In this document: piece by piece, positions 51,372 through 60,547 of the stretch | Position numbering within the stretch: position 1 is the first letter of the stretch | Layout of the letters: every line of letters starts with the position of its first letter | NCBI GenBank assembly: GCA_018830485.1 | Contig: JAHJRQ010000015.1 | Coordinates: forward strand, 682,001-746,000 | DNA: 64,000 bases | Source: Pseudomonadota bacterium | GTDB lineage: Bacteria > Desulfobacterota > Desulfobulbia > Desulfobulbales > Desulfurivibrionaceae | Direction: 5' to 3' | Program-made: the position numbers and the translations under genes | The notes under the pieces: generated by a model | What the model was told of the DNA's origin: nothing | Databases searched by the model: none | Seen by the model: only the letters and a program-made list of their open reading frames with translations

Positions 51372-52094
51372 ATGGAACATCCAATACTGTTTATCTCGCT
51401 GATTCTGCAAAGTCTGGGGATGCCGGTTCCCCATGGTCCGGTTGGGGACACGCTGCTGGCCAAGCTGGTTTCCCCGCACATGACCTATACCTGGCTGGTC
51501 ATGCTTTTCCTGATCATCGTTCCGAAGCTGACCCTGGGTCAGATGTCCCTGGTGCCCGGCAAGGGTCAGAATTTCTGGGAGGTCGTCATCGGCGGCCTTG
51601 AAGGATTCATGGCGGACAACATGGGCAAGGAAGGGGCTCGGATGATGTTCCCCATGCTCGCCACCTTTGCCCTCTACATCCTGGTGGCGAACATGATCGG
51701 CCTTATGCCGGGATTCATGTCTCCCACCTCCAACCTCAACATCACCCTGGCCTGTACCCTGATCGTTTTCTTCACCACCCACATCCTGGGCGTGAAGTTC
51801 CACGGGGTCGGTTATATCAAGCATTTCCTCGGTCCCATTCCCTGGCTGATTCCCCTCATGCTCCCCATCGAGCTTATCAGCCATTTCGCCCGTATTCTGT
51901 CGCTCTCCATCCGTCTTTTCGGCAACATCATGGCCAAGGAGACCCTGCTGGGCATCCTGTTCATGCTGGCGGGCGCCTACTTTGCCCCGCTGCCGATTCT
52001 GTGTCTCGGCGTGTTTGTTTCCATCGTGCAGGCGCTGGTTTTTCTGCTGCTTTCGATCCTCTATTTTTCCGCTGCCATGGAGCATGCCCACTAA
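51372..52094 (+). CDS. atpB: ATP synthase Fo subunit a
   Basis: 240 residues with five or six TM helices. The essential Arg of the proton path is in LSLSIRLFGNIMAKE (the LxIRLFGN motif), preceded by LPIELISHFARI, and the C-terminal helix reads VSIVQALVFLLLSILYFSAAM. It forms the half-channels beside the c-ring. It lies in the Fo operon ahead of atpE, and the F1 genes are elsewhere, as is usual in this group. Confidence 0.95.
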   Translation: MEHPILFISLILQSLGMPVPHGPVGDTLLAKLVSPHMTYTWLVMLFLIIVPKLTLGQMSLVPGKGQNFWEVVIGGLEGFMADNMGKEGARMMFPMLATFALYILVANMIGLMPGFMSPTSNLNITLACTLIVFFTTHILGVKFHGVGYIKHFLGPIPWLIPLMLPIELISHFARILSLSIRLFGNIMAKETLLGILFMLAGAYFAPLPILCLGVFVSIVQALVFLLLSILYFSAAMEHAH

Positions 52095-52103
52095 TTTGTG
52101 TAA

Positions 52104-52505
<402 letters not shown>

Positions 52506-52531
52506 TTTTTTCGCGATATTTCAGGTGGGTA

Positions 52532-52563
52532 AGGCCGCAGGGGAAATCCCTTGCGGCCTTTTC
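52532..52563 (+). terminator. Rho-independent terminator of the Fo operon
   Basis: A 13-bp stem (52532-52544 with 52549-52561, one G-T pair) has the loop AAAT and a T run. It is 27 bases after the atpE stop. Confidence 0.9.
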
Positions 52564-52584
52564 TGCTTTCTGGGGTCTGTTCTG

Positions 52585-53328
52585 ATGAGCGAAGCCGTTG
52601 TCCATCCCTTGCGCGGCAAGAACGAGCCGCAACTTCCTGCCTGCGGGCTGCTGCTGCTCAATCCCTCCGAGGCTCGACAAGCTGCGCAGATTGCAGGACA
52701 GCAGGAGTGGGCCCGGCATTTTCTGTTTCACAGCAATCTCTTTTCTGCCCAAGCGCCTCCGATGTTCTGGGCAGGACCTGCGGTTGGCGCGCCCATGGCC
52801 GTTATTTGCCTGGAAAAGTTCATTGCTTTAGGGGCCAGCAGGATCATTGTCTGCGGCTGGTGCGGCTCGCTCCAGCCGGGCCTTGGCGTGGGCGAATTGG
52901 TGGCTCCGACCTGGGGTATCAGCGAGGAAGGCACCTCCGCACATTATCCCGTGGCGGGCAAGGTCGAATCCTCTCCCCGGTTGCGCCAGGAGCTGCAGGA
53001 CTTTTTTGCCAGCACGGGAACAGAACTCAAGGAAGGGCCGATCTGGACCACCGACGCCCTGTACCGTGAAACCCGGGAGAAGGTTGTCCGCTATGGCCGC
53101 GAGGGCATTCTTGCTGTGGACATGGAGTGTTCCGCGCTCCTGCAGGTTGCAGCGTTTCGCCGGGTTGAGCTGGCTGCGGTTCTGATGGTTTCCGATTTGC
53201 TGTGGCAGGACCCCTGGCAGCCCGGATTCCAAGGCAAGGAATTCCGCAAGCGTTCACAGGGCTTGGTGGCAGACCTGCTGCGCTGTGTCGGTGGCCTGGC
53301 AGTTGAAGAGAAAGGAGTGAGGCGATGA
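52585..53328 (+). CDS. Nucleoside phosphorylase family protein
   Basis: 247 residues of the PNP/UDP phosphorylase fold: FWAGPAVGAPMAVICLEKFIALG, IIVCGWCGSLQPGLGVGELVAP, and VDMECSALLQVAAFR, the nucleoside-binding MEC/S stretch. Substrate (purine nucleoside, uridine or a methylthio compound) cannot be set. The ATG at 52585 is preferred to an upstream start inside the terminator. The stop overlaps the rimO start by four bases. Confidence 0.85.
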   Translation: MSEAVVHPLRGKNEPQLPACGLLLLNPSEARQAAQIAGQQEWARHFLFHSNLFSAQAPPMFWAGPAVGAPMAVICLEKFIALGASRIIVCGWCGSLQPGLGVGELVAPTWGISEEGTSAHYPVAGKVESSPRLRQELQDFFASTGTELKEGPIWTTDALYRETREKVVRYGREGILAVDMECSALLQVAAFRRVELAAVLMVSDLLWQDPWQPGFQGKEFRKRSQGLVADLLRCVGGLAVEEKGVRR

Positions 53329-54683
53329 TGCGAACGGTTTTTACTGTCAGTCTGGGCTGTCCCAAAAATCTGGTGGATACGGAGCTCATGCTTGGGTTGC
53401 TGGTCGAGGCCGGCTTCGCGCCCTGCGAGGATGCGGAAGAGGCTGATCTGCTGCTGGTCAACACCTGCGGCTTTATCCAGTCCGCTGTGGAAGAGGGGAT
53501 CGAGGAGATTTTCACCCTGGCGGAGGTCAAGGAGCGCCACCCTGAAAAAAAACTGGCGGTGGTCGGCTGCATGGTGCAACGCTACGGCGCGGACCTTGCC
53601 AAGGAGCTTCCCGAGGTGGATCTCTTCATCGGCACCGAGGGAACCCAGGATATCGTCGGCAGATTGCAGGAGCTTGCCCAGGCTGATCATCCGCAGGTGC
53701 ACCTTGCCCCGCCCACCTTTCTGCTGGATTCCTCCTGGCCGCGCAAACTTTCTGCCCCGGCGCATCGGGCCTATATGAAAGTGACCGAGGGATGCTCCAA
53801 CCGCTGTAGCTATTGCCTGATTCCCTCCCTGCGCGGCGACCTGCGCAGCCGGCGCCTTGATGATCTGGCGCATGAGGCGCAGATGCTGGCGGAAAACAGG
53901 GTGCAAGAGCTGACCTTCGTGGCCCAGGATCTCACCGCTTACGGCCTGGATCTGGGACCCGGCGCGCCCCGGCTGGTGGATTTGCTCCGCGCCTTGCTTG
54001 CGGCCTGCAACATCCCCTGGTTCCGCCTCCTCTATCTCTATCCCACCCGGGTCAATACAGAGCTCCTTGAATTCATGGCGGCCAATCCCCGGATTGTCCC
54101 CTATCTGGATATACCCCTCCAGCACGTCTCTGATTCGGTGCTCAAGGGCATGAACCGGCCCTATGGCCGCAAGCAGATCGAGACGCTCCTGGGAAAGATC
54201 CGTTCGATCCTGCCCCAGGCCGCCATTCGCACCACCTTCATGGTGGGTTTCCCCGGGGAAACCGGGGCGGATGTGCAGCAGCTTGCCGAATTCATGCAGG
54301 AACAGAAACTGGCCCATGTCGGGATCTTCGGCTACTCAAACGAAGAGGGGTGCGCCGCTTATAATCTGGCTGGGCAATGCAGCGAAGAGGAAAAGAGCGA
54401 GCGGAGGAAACGGCTCATGGCGCTGCAGGGCGGGGTATCCCTTGCCAAAAATCAGGCAATGGTGGGCAGGGTGGAAGAGGTGCTGGTGGAGGGCTGGAGC
54501 CGTGAAACCGATCTCCTGCTGGAAGGGAGAACCCGTTTTCAGGCCCCGGAGATCGATGGCTGCGTCTATATCAATGCCGGCGTGGCAAATCCGGGGGATA
54601 TCGTGGAGGTGCTGATCACCGAGGCGCACCCCTATGATCTCGTGGGCGAGATTGTCGAGCATGGGCAGGACAGCGACGAGTAA
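53325..54683 (+). CDS. rimO: Ribosomal protein S12 methylthiotransferase RimO
   Basis: 452 residues. The RimO-specific opening VSLGCPKNLVDTELMLGLL is present, with N-terminal cluster cysteines in LGCPK, VNTCGF and VGCM, then the radical SAM motif CSNRCSYCLIP (CX3CX2C). A C-terminal TRAM domain ends the protein. It adds a methylthio group to Asp of ribosomal protein S12 using two Fe-S clusters. Start at 53325 or 53328. Coupled to the phosphorylase gene. Confidence 0.95.
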   Translation: MMRTVFTVSLGCPKNLVDTELMLGLLVEAGFAPCEDAEEADLLLVNTCGFIQSAVEEGIEEIFTLAEVKERHPEKKLAVVGCMVQRYGADLAKELPEVDLFIGTEGTQDIVGRLQELAQADHPQVHLAPPTFLLDSSWPRKLSAPAHRAYMKVTEGCSNRCSYCLIPSLRGDLRSRRLDDLAHEAQMLAENRVQELTFVAQDLTAYGLDLGPGAPRLVDLLRALLAACNIPWFRLLYLYPTRVNTELLEFMAANPRIVPYLDIPLQHVSDSVLKGMNRPYGRKQIETLLGKIRSILPQAAIRTTFMVGFPGETGADVQQLAEFMQEQKLAHVGIFGYSNEEGCAAYNLAGQCSEEEKSERRKRLMALQGGVSLAKNQAMVGRVEEVLVEGWSRETDLLLEGRTRFQAPEIDGCVYINAGVANPGDIVEVLITEAHPYDLVGEIVEHGQDSDE

Positions 54684-54723
54684 GCCGTTATGCGAGAGCA
54701 ATCATGCTGTTTTTCATGGGAAG

Positions 54724-54787
54724 AACGGCATAAGGAGAGGTAAGAAAAGGGGCACAAACACAGATCATGTTCTGTAACGGCTCCTAA
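54724..54787 (-). repeat. 64-base dispersed repeat, copy B
   Basis: Reverse complement of copy A at 15117-15180: same length, identical first 14 bases (TTAGGAGCCGTTAC) and last 14 (CTCCTTATGCCGTT), with a diverged middle. It begins at the stop codon of the HU/IHF gene and runs downstream of it. The hairpin seen in copy A is not conserved here. Confidence 0.6.
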
Positions 54788-55068
54788 TCAGCCGATTCGT
54801 TGACCTTTTCCTTCAGTTCCTTGCCGACTTTGAAGAAGGGAAGTTTTTTCGGCTTGACCTTGATTTTCTCTCCGGTTTTCGGGTTGCGGCCGAAATACGA
54901 ATCGTACTCCTTGACCACAAAACTGCCAAAGCCGCGGATCTCTATGCTCTCGCCATTTGCCAGGGCGTCACCCATGGCATCAAGGATGGTGGTCACGGCT
55001 GAGCTCGCGTCCCGCAAGGGGACATTCATTTCTTCAGCCAGTGCTTCGATCAACTCCGATTTGTTCAT
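54784..55068 (-). CDS. HU/IHF-family DNA-binding protein
   Basis: 94 residues. The histone-like fold: MNKSELIEALAEEMNVPLRDA, then IEIRGFGSFVVKEYDS, the DNA-bending arm with GRNPKTGEKIKVKPKKLPFFK, and GKELKEKVN at the end. KSELIE, IEIRGFGSF and GKEL resemble IHF-beta more than HU, but the distinction is not certain. IHF would fit the sigma-54 promoter in this window. GGAGAAGGGCG precedes the ATG at 55068. The stop codon lies inside a copy of the 64-base repeat. Confidence 0.93.
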   Translation of the reverse strand: MNKSELIEALAEEMNVPLRDASSAVTTILDAMGDALANGESIEIRGFGSFVVKEYDSYFGRNPKTGEKIKVKPKKLPFFKVGKELKEKVNESAD

Positions 55069-55165
55069 CGCCCTTCTCCGATGTGCTGCCGTTAAAAAAA
55101 TAATATTAAATACAGGGGGATAAAACATCTTAAACAGCTAAGTGCTCAATTGTAAAGAGGATTTT

Positions 55166-55879
55166 TTAAGAGAAAATTTTGGCCAGATCCGCAGGGGTGA
55201 GGCGGCGGTATCTGCCGGTGGGCAAGGCGCCAAGCCGCAGGCCTCCGTAGGCGATGCGCTTGAGCGCGAGTACCCGGTGGCCGATGGCTTGGCACATCAG
55301 GCGGACTTGCCGTTTGCGCCCCTCGTGGATGGTGATTTCCAGAGTGGTTGTCGCTGGCTCCTTGGAAATGATGCGCACCGTGGCCGGCCAGGTTTTTTTC
55401 CCCTCAAGCTCAACACCCTCCTCAAGCATCCGGATTTTTTCAGGGGTCGGCAAGCCGCGCACTTCAGCCTGGTAGGTTCGTTCTATTTCAAAGCGCGGGT
55501 GGAGAATGCGTTCGGCAAAATCGCCGTCATTGGTCAGGATGAGCGCGCCCTCGGTGTCAAAATCAAGGCGGCCCACGGGAAAGACCCGGCTGGTGACGCC
55601 GGTGAGCAGGGAGGAAACAATGGGTCTTCCCTGGGGATCGTGGAGGGTGGTGACGTAGCCCCGGGGTTTGTTGAGCAGGAGATATATTTTTTCTTCTTCA
55701 ATGCACAGGGGCCGTCCTTCAAAGGCGATAACCTGCGTGCTTGGATCAACCTTGCAACCCATCTCGGTGACGACCTTGCCGTCCACCGTGATTTTTCCCA
55801 GGCGGATCAGCTCCTCGGCATTGCGGCGGGAGGCGAGCCCGGCCTTGGCCAGGATTTTTTGCAGCCGTTCTTCGGGCAT
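55166..55879 (-). CDS. rluB: RsuA/RluB-family 23S rRNA pseudouridine synthase
   Basis: 237 residues. An N-terminal S4 RNA-binding domain (RLQKILAKAGLASRRNAEELI) is followed by the catalytic domain with LLLNKPRGYVTT and the active-site Asp in VGRLDFDTEGALILTNDG, then IHEGRKRQVRLMCQAIGH. The RluB subgroup isomerises U2605 of 23S rRNA. The ATG at 55879 starts the usual MPEERLQK; a longer in-frame start at 55927 is possible. Confidence 0.88.
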   Translation of the reverse strand: MPEERLQKILAKAGLASRRNAEELIRLGKITVDGKVVTEMGCKVDPSTQVIAFEGRPLCIEEEKIYLLLNKPRGYVTTLHDPQGRPIVSSLLTGVTSRVFPVGRLDFDTEGALILTNDGDFAERILHPRFEIERTYQAEVRGLPTPEKIRMLEEGVELEGKKTWPATVRIISKEPATTTLEITIHEGRKRQVRLMCQAIGHRVLALKRIAYGGLRLGALPTGRYRRLTPADLAKIFS

Positions 55880-55978
55880 GGAAATGTGCTGTGGAGTCAG
55901 GCGCGGGAATACGCGGCAGGGATGCAACAGAAAAAGAGGCCCTTACGGGAGGGCTGCCCGGGAAGGGGAAGCAGGTGC

Positions 55979-56413
55979 TCAGGCATGGTAGTCGCCGCGC
56001 CTGAGTTTTGCGGACTCGACATACGAGGCTGTGGCCACCCGCTCAAGGATGGCTGAGAGAGGGTGGTTCCCCGGAAGTTGATTTTTGAGATGCACCAAGG
56101 CTGCGGTGTCATTTTCAAGGGCGTCGGCAAATGGTTCAAGGTCCTGGGCGGAAAAAGCTGGATTACCCAAGGCGGCGCTGAATTTTTCCAGGGTATTGAT
56201 GGTCTCTTCGGTCAGGGAAATGCCTTCCAGCCTGAGGGCGGCGGCGATTGGCGCGGTGGCGGAAGCGGCGGCGATGGTTGTGGCGGCCGGGCTTTTGGCG
56301 GCAGCCAGTTCCTGGGCCAGGATATCCTGGAAGGAAGCGCCCGCGACCGAGGGACCGCCTTTGCCGATGCTTGCAACATCCTGCTGGCCAGGAGTAATCG
56401 CGGTGATCTTCAT
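55979..56413 (-). CDS. Hypothetical protein, Ala-rich
   Basis: 144 residues. The N-terminus MKITAITPGQQDVASIGKG and SFQDILAQEL are followed by an Ala/Thr-rich linker and a helical C-terminal domain. The layout recalls small flagellar-accessory proteins, but no family motif is certain and no flagellar gene is nearby. GGGGAG precedes the ATG at 56413. Confidence 0.6.
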   Translation of the reverse strand: MKITAITPGQQDVASIGKGGPSVAGASFQDILAQELAAAKSPAATTIAAASATAPIAAALRLEGISLTEETINTLEKFSAALGNPAFSAQDLEPFADALENDTAALVHLKNQLPGNHPLSAILERVATASYVESAKLRRGDYHA

Positions 56414-56513
56414 GATGGACTCCCCATGGTTGATGATTGCCCTGCCTACACCATAGCTATTCGGCATAAGAATCGTCAATCTTTAAGAGAAAAGCGGCGC
56501 AAAAATTCCCTGC

Positions 56514-58298
56514 TTACCGGTAGCGGGACGGCAGGATCTCGTTGATTTTTCCGTCCACCAACCGTTTTGTTTTTTCGTCCACCTCAAGAACCTCCGGGTA
56601 CCAGGGCTTCAGGCGGCAGTCAAAGATGATGGGCGGGGTAAGAATGGGGTGGAAGCGGCGCAGCTCGGTGGCGGCCGCATGGATGTCGGCGGCCGGTTCG
56701 AAGCGGGTGAAAAGGGTCCAGAGAAATTCCTGGAGATTCTCCGTGGCTGCCTTGGCATCGTCCACCAGCACCACCACCTGCCAGTCGGCCAGCGCCGGGC
56801 AGTGGGCCAGATGGGCGGGAAGATCCTGCCGGCCGGCAAAGCCCTCCCCCTGCACCACCAGGGTGCCGGGGAGAAAGACCTCTGCCGTGGTGCAGCCCTG
56901 GGGCAGTTCGCCGTGGAAGGACGGGGGCAGGATGCGGCGGGGCTCCTTGCCAAGCCCCATCATCATGGCCTTGGAACCGTTGTTCACCGATGGGCCGGTG
57001 TAGTCCAGGGTGTCCTGGGATACATTGGCAAAGACGAAGAGGTCGGTCTGCCAGTTGATCCGCTCCAGCACATGGACCCACAGTTTTTTGAAATCCGTGA
57101 TCTCGATGTCGCCGTCGGTGAGGATCAGGAACTTGGTGAGCGACAACTGCCCCTCGCCCAGAATGCGCAGGCCCGAGGCAAAGGCCTCGCGGGGGTAGCG
57201 GTTGGTGACCTTGGCCGCGGCCAGGCAGTGGAAGCCGGTCTCGCCAAAGGTTTTGAGCTGGCGAACCCCGTTCATCACCAACGGGAAGAGCGGGGAGAGC
57301 AGATCCTGGAGATAGTCGCCGATGTAGAAATCCTCCTGCCGGGGGCGTCCCACCACCGTGGCCGGATAGATGGCGTCGCGGCGATGGTAAAGCCGTTCGA
57401 CATGGAAGACCGGGTAGTCGTGGGTGAGCGAGTTGTAGCCGTAATGATCGCCGAATGGGCCTTCCGGTCGCCGCATGTGGGGCGGGACAAAGCCCTTGGC
57501 TGCGAATTCGGCGTGGGCAACCAGCGGGTGGCCGCCTGCAGGATCGCGGGTTATGGGCAGCTTTTCGCCAAGCAGCAGGGAGGCCAGCATCAGCTCCGGG
57601 ATATTTTCCGGCAGAGGGGCGATGGCGGCCAGCATCAGGGCCGGCGGCCCTCCGATGTACAGTGTCATGGGCAACGCTTCGTTGCGGCTTTCCGCGGCAT
57701 GGTAATGGTAGCCGCCGCCCTTGTGGATCTGCCAGTGGATGCCGGTGGTGCGGTCATCAAAGCGCTGGATGCGGTACATGCCCAGGTTGTGGCCCCTGCC
57801 GTCCGGGTGTTCGGTGTAGACCAGAGGCAGGGTGACAAAGGCGCCGCCGTCCGTGGCCCAGGAGGTGAGCAGAGGCAGTTCGCCCAGCCGGGCCGGACTC
57901 TGGCAGACCTCCAGGATGGGGGCCTTGGCCGCCGGAACCCTTTTCAGCCCCACCTTGGTGGCCTGGCCCAGCAGAGAGCGCATCTCCCAGATTTTGCCGA
58001 GGTTCGGCGGCATCAGGGTTTCCGCCGCCCGGACCAGATCGGTCACGAATTGCTGGGGCCGTTTGCCAAAGGCCAGCTCAAGCCTGCGGGCGGTGCCGAA
58101 GAGGTTGGTGACCACAGGGAAGCTGCTGCCCCTGACATTGGTGAACAACAGGGCCGGGCCGCCCTGGGCGATTACCCGGCGATGGATCTCGGCAATCTCC
58201 AGATCCGGGTCAACCGGGGTGGAAACCTCGAGCAGGGAATCTTCCCTCCGCAGGATTTCGAGAAAGGCTCTAAGGTCTCTGATAATATTCTGGCTCAC
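56514..58298 (-). CDS. UbiD-family decarboxylase
   Basis: 594 residues, in the range of UbiD and its anaerobic relatives. Conserved stretches include IHWQIHKGGGYHYHAAE (binding of the prenylated flavin and metal), the Glu-rich EGPFGDHYGYNSLTHDYPV, and LILTDGDIEITDFK. UbiD enzymes use prenyl-FMN made by UbiX to add or remove CO2 on aromatic or unsaturated acids. The role could be menaquinone (futalosine route) or aromatic degradation. No ubiX or mqn gene adjoins. Confidence 0.88.
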   Translation of the reverse strand: MSQNIIRDLRAFLEILRREDSLLEVSTPVDPDLEIAEIHRRVIAQGGPALLFTNVRGSSFPVVTNLFGTARRLELAFGKRPQQFVTDLVRAAETLMPPNLGKIWEMRSLLGQATKVGLKRVPAAKAPILEVCQSPARLGELPLLTSWATDGGAFVTLPLVYTEHPDGRGHNLGMYRIQRFDDRTTGIHWQIHKGGGYHYHAAESRNEALPMTLYIGGPPALMLAAIAPLPENIPELMLASLLLGEKLPITRDPAGGHPLVAHAEFAAKGFVPPHMRRPEGPFGDHYGYNSLTHDYPVFHVERLYHRRDAIYPATVVGRPRQEDFYIGDYLQDLLSPLFPLVMNGVRQLKTFGETGFHCLAAAKVTNRYPREAFASGLRILGEGQLSLTKFLILTDGDIEITDFKKLWVHVLERINWQTDLFVFANVSQDTLDYTGPSVNNGSKAMMMGLGKEPRRILPPSFHGELPQGCTTAEVFLPGTLVVQGEGFAGRQDLPAHLAHCPALADWQVVVLVDDAKAATENLQEFLWTLFTRFEPAADIHAAATELRRFHPILTPPIIFDCRLKPWYPEVLEVDEKTKRLVDGKINEILPSRYR

Positions 58299-58347
58299 CT
58301 TTGCGCTCTCCTTGCTGGTATGCTATTTTGTGAGTATAAATGAAGGC

Positions 58348-58593
58348 TTAATCCTTGAGGAACAGACGGTGGTATTCTGTTTCGCTACAATGTTTATGCA
58401 TCAGGCTGGAAAGAAAATCAAGGAGCGAGGTGATTTCCTCCTCTTTCAGGCGGGGGATGAGGGTCTGCAGGAAGGCGGGTTCGGCGAATCGCTGCAGAAA
58501 CGCCGCGAGGGAACGTTCGTCTGTTTCCCGGTTCAGGCCAAAGCAGATTTCTTGTGCGTGCAGGTGAGTGGGGGGAGTTTTTTGGCTGTCCAT
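58348..58593 (-). CDS. Small conserved-looking protein, function unknown
   Basis: 81 residues, charged and helical. The end MHKHCSETEYHRLFLKD is distinctive, and I believe it resembles small deltaproteobacterial proteins with a similar HLSEEEYH tail. It is encoded just upstream of ubiD on the same strand (50 bases) and divergent from the PilZ gene. Confidence 0.6.
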   Translation of the reverse strand: MDSQKTPPTHLHAQEICFGLNRETDERSLAAFLQRFAEPAFLQTLIPRLKEEEITSLLDFLSSLMHKHCSETEYHRLFLKD

Positions 58594-58656
58594 GGCGGCT
58601 TCCGGAAATTGTGGGTTAAGAAATGATCGCTTGTAAAAGCAGTGAGTGATGGAAAA

Positions 58657-59361
58657 ATGTCAAGGCAATGGATAACCTTGGAAAATGGGACGCAATCCAC
58701 CGAGTCTCCGGAGTTGATCCGGATGGCCCTCGACCGGTTGCGGGAAAAAAGGGAGCTCATTTCCCTGGTGCATACCGGGTATCAGTCCCCCATGACGGTC
58801 ATCGTCAACTACGATGATCGGATGCTCGAGATCGACAAGCCCATCGACTGGCCCGGAACCCTGGGGATCATCCATATCCTGTTCAGGGACGAGACCATGG
58901 TCTGGAACAAGGTGCGCGTCCAGGTGATCCGCACCACCGAAAGCAGCATCTTCACCGAGTTTCCCACCATCCTGTTTCGCCTGCAGCGCCGGACCAACTA
59001 CCGGGTCGGAGTGCCCAACGGCAGCACGGTCATGTTCATGCATAACAATGAAATGCGGCAAGGGTTCCAGGTCATAGATGTCAGCGCCAACGGGATCTTT
59101 GTCTGCACCGACAGGTTCGCCCCCCTGCAACCCGGGGATATCCTCCTTGATCTGGCGGTATTTTTTCCCGGCGCCGGAACCGGGTTGAGCGCAGGCACCT
59201 ATATGAACATCAGCAGGGCAAAGGTAATGCGGGCAACCCGGGGAGACAATAAAAAATATTGCTATGGGATCCTTTTTGACCTTACCAAGGGGGAAGAGGA
59301 AACCCTTCTCCAGTATGTGCGTCTGCGAGAGCGGGAGCTGTTGCGCAAAGGGATGTTTTGA
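58657..59361 (+). CDS. PilZ-domain (YcgR-like) c-di-GMP effector
   Basis: 234 residues. The N-terminal YcgR-N-like domain (about 25-105) is followed by the PilZ domain with QRRTNYRVGVP (RxxxR) and DVSANGIFV (DxSxxG), both intact c-di-GMP-binding motifs. YcgR-type proteins slow the flagellar motor or tune surface behaviour. Two starts are possible, ATG 58657 and GTG 58642. Unlike the PilZ gene at 48 kb, both binding motifs are complete here. Confidence 0.85.
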   Translation: MSRQWITLENGTQSTESPELIRMALDRLREKRELISLVHTGYQSPMTVIVNYDDRMLEIDKPIDWPGTLGIIHILFRDETMVWNKVRVQVIRTTESSIFTEFPTILFRLQRRTNYRVGVPNGSTVMFMHNNEMRQGFQVIDVSANGIFVCTDRFAPLQPGDILLDLAVFFPGAGTGLSAGTYMNISRAKVMRATRGDNKKYCYGILFDLTKGEEETLLQYVRLRERELLRKGMF

Positions 59362-59392
59362 GCTTTTTTCGTGCGCCCTCGCCCCAAGCCGA

Positions 59393-59785
59393 CTAGATAA
59401 TGCGCCACAAGACTTTGCGGGAGCGGGGGCCGTCAAACTCGCAGAAGAAGATTTTTTGCCAGGTGCCGAGCTGGAGCCGGCCATTTTCAATGAAGACCGT
59501 TACCGAGCTGCCGGTGAGCGAGGCCATGACATGGGCCGGAGAATTGCCTTCTGCATGCCGGTACCGGATGTGCGGCACGATTTTTTGCAGGGCGGCAAGG
59601 ATATCGCTCTGCACGTCGGGGTCGGCGCCCTCGTTGATGGTCAAGCCGGCGGTGGTGTGCGGATTGTACACATGGCAGACGCCATCAACAATGGTGCTTG
59701 CGGTCACGGCTTTTTGGAGCTGGGCGGTGATGTCGGAAAACTGCATGGTTGCCGAGGTGGAAACAACAAGGGTTCCTGCGGGCAT
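59393..59785 (-). CDS. YjbQ/UPF0047-family protein
   Basis: 130 residues. Family hallmarks: NPHTTAGLTINEGADPDVQSD, then HAEGNSPAHVMASLTGSS and GTWQKIFFCEFDGPRSRKV. Members show a weak thiamine-phosphate-synthase-like activity, and their main role is not settled. It stands alone, convergent with the PilZ gene. Confidence 0.88.
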   Translation of the reverse strand: MPAGTLVVSTSATMQFSDITAQLQKAVTASTIVDGVCHVYNPHTTAGLTINEGADPDVQSDILAALQKIVPHIRYRHAEGNSPAHVMASLTGSSVTVFIENGRLQLGTWQKIFFCEFDGPRSRKVLWRII

Positions 59786-59914
59786 GGTTAAAGATCTCCT
59801 GGACAGGGATGATGGGTACGCGCGACCTTTTGTGTAAGGAAATTGTACTATATTAGATTGCGGAACGCGTCAAATTGATTATAGAGCGGATTGATGCAAA
59901 GAGGGAAGGAGGCT

Positions 59915-60547
59915 ATGGTAGAGAACGTTTTTAAAAATCTTCAGTGGCTCGGGCATGACGCTTTTCTGCTGCGGGCCGGGGGCAAGGTCGTCTATTTCGA
60001 TCCCTTCCAGCTCGGTTCCGGCTTGCCGCCGGCCGATATCATCTGTATTTCCCATGAACACTACGACCACTGCTCCCCCGCTGACGTGCGGATGATCCAG
60101 CAGCCCTCCACCCTCATTGTTGCCGAAGCACAGTGTGCGGCACAGCTTAAGGGCAGGATCGTATCCCTTGCCCCGGGCGAACGGTGCGAGGAGCAGGGGA
60201 TTACCATCGAGGCCGTCCCTGCCTACAACACCAACAAGCAGTTTCACCCCCATGCCAACCGGTGGCTGGGGTTTATCCTCACCGTGGATGGGGTGCGGCT
60301 GTACCATGCCGGAGATACCGATTATATTCCGGAGATGAAAAATATCCGGGCGGATATCGCCCTGCTGCCTGTTTCCGGCACCTATGTGATGACCGCCGAG
60401 GAAGCGGCGCAAGCGGCTCTTGCCATCGGGCCCACGATCGCGGTGCCCATGCATTACGGCGCCATTGTCGGAACGGACGAAGACGCGAAACGGTTTGCCG
60501 CATTGCTTGCCGGCACGATACGGGTGGAAATCCTTGGCCGCGGATAA
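59915..60547 (+). CDS. UPF0173-type metal-dependent hydrolase
   Basis: 210 residues of the metallo-beta-lactamase fold. The metal motif ISHEHYDHCSP (HxHxDH) and later HAGDTDYIPEM and VPMHYGAIVG match the family. The substrate is unknown. GGAAGGAGG is placed well before the ATG at 59915. It overlaps the next gene by 14 bases. Confidence 0.87.
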   Translation: MVENVFKNLQWLGHDAFLLRAGGKVVYFDPFQLGSGLPPADIICISHEHYDHCSPADVRMIQQPSTLIVAEAQCAAQLKGRIVSLAPGERCEEQGITIEAVPAYNTNKQFHPHANRWLGFILTVDGVRLYHAGDTDYIPEMKNIRADIALLPVSGTYVMTAEEAAQAALAIGPTIAVPMHYGAIVGTDEDAKRFAALLAGTIRVEILGRG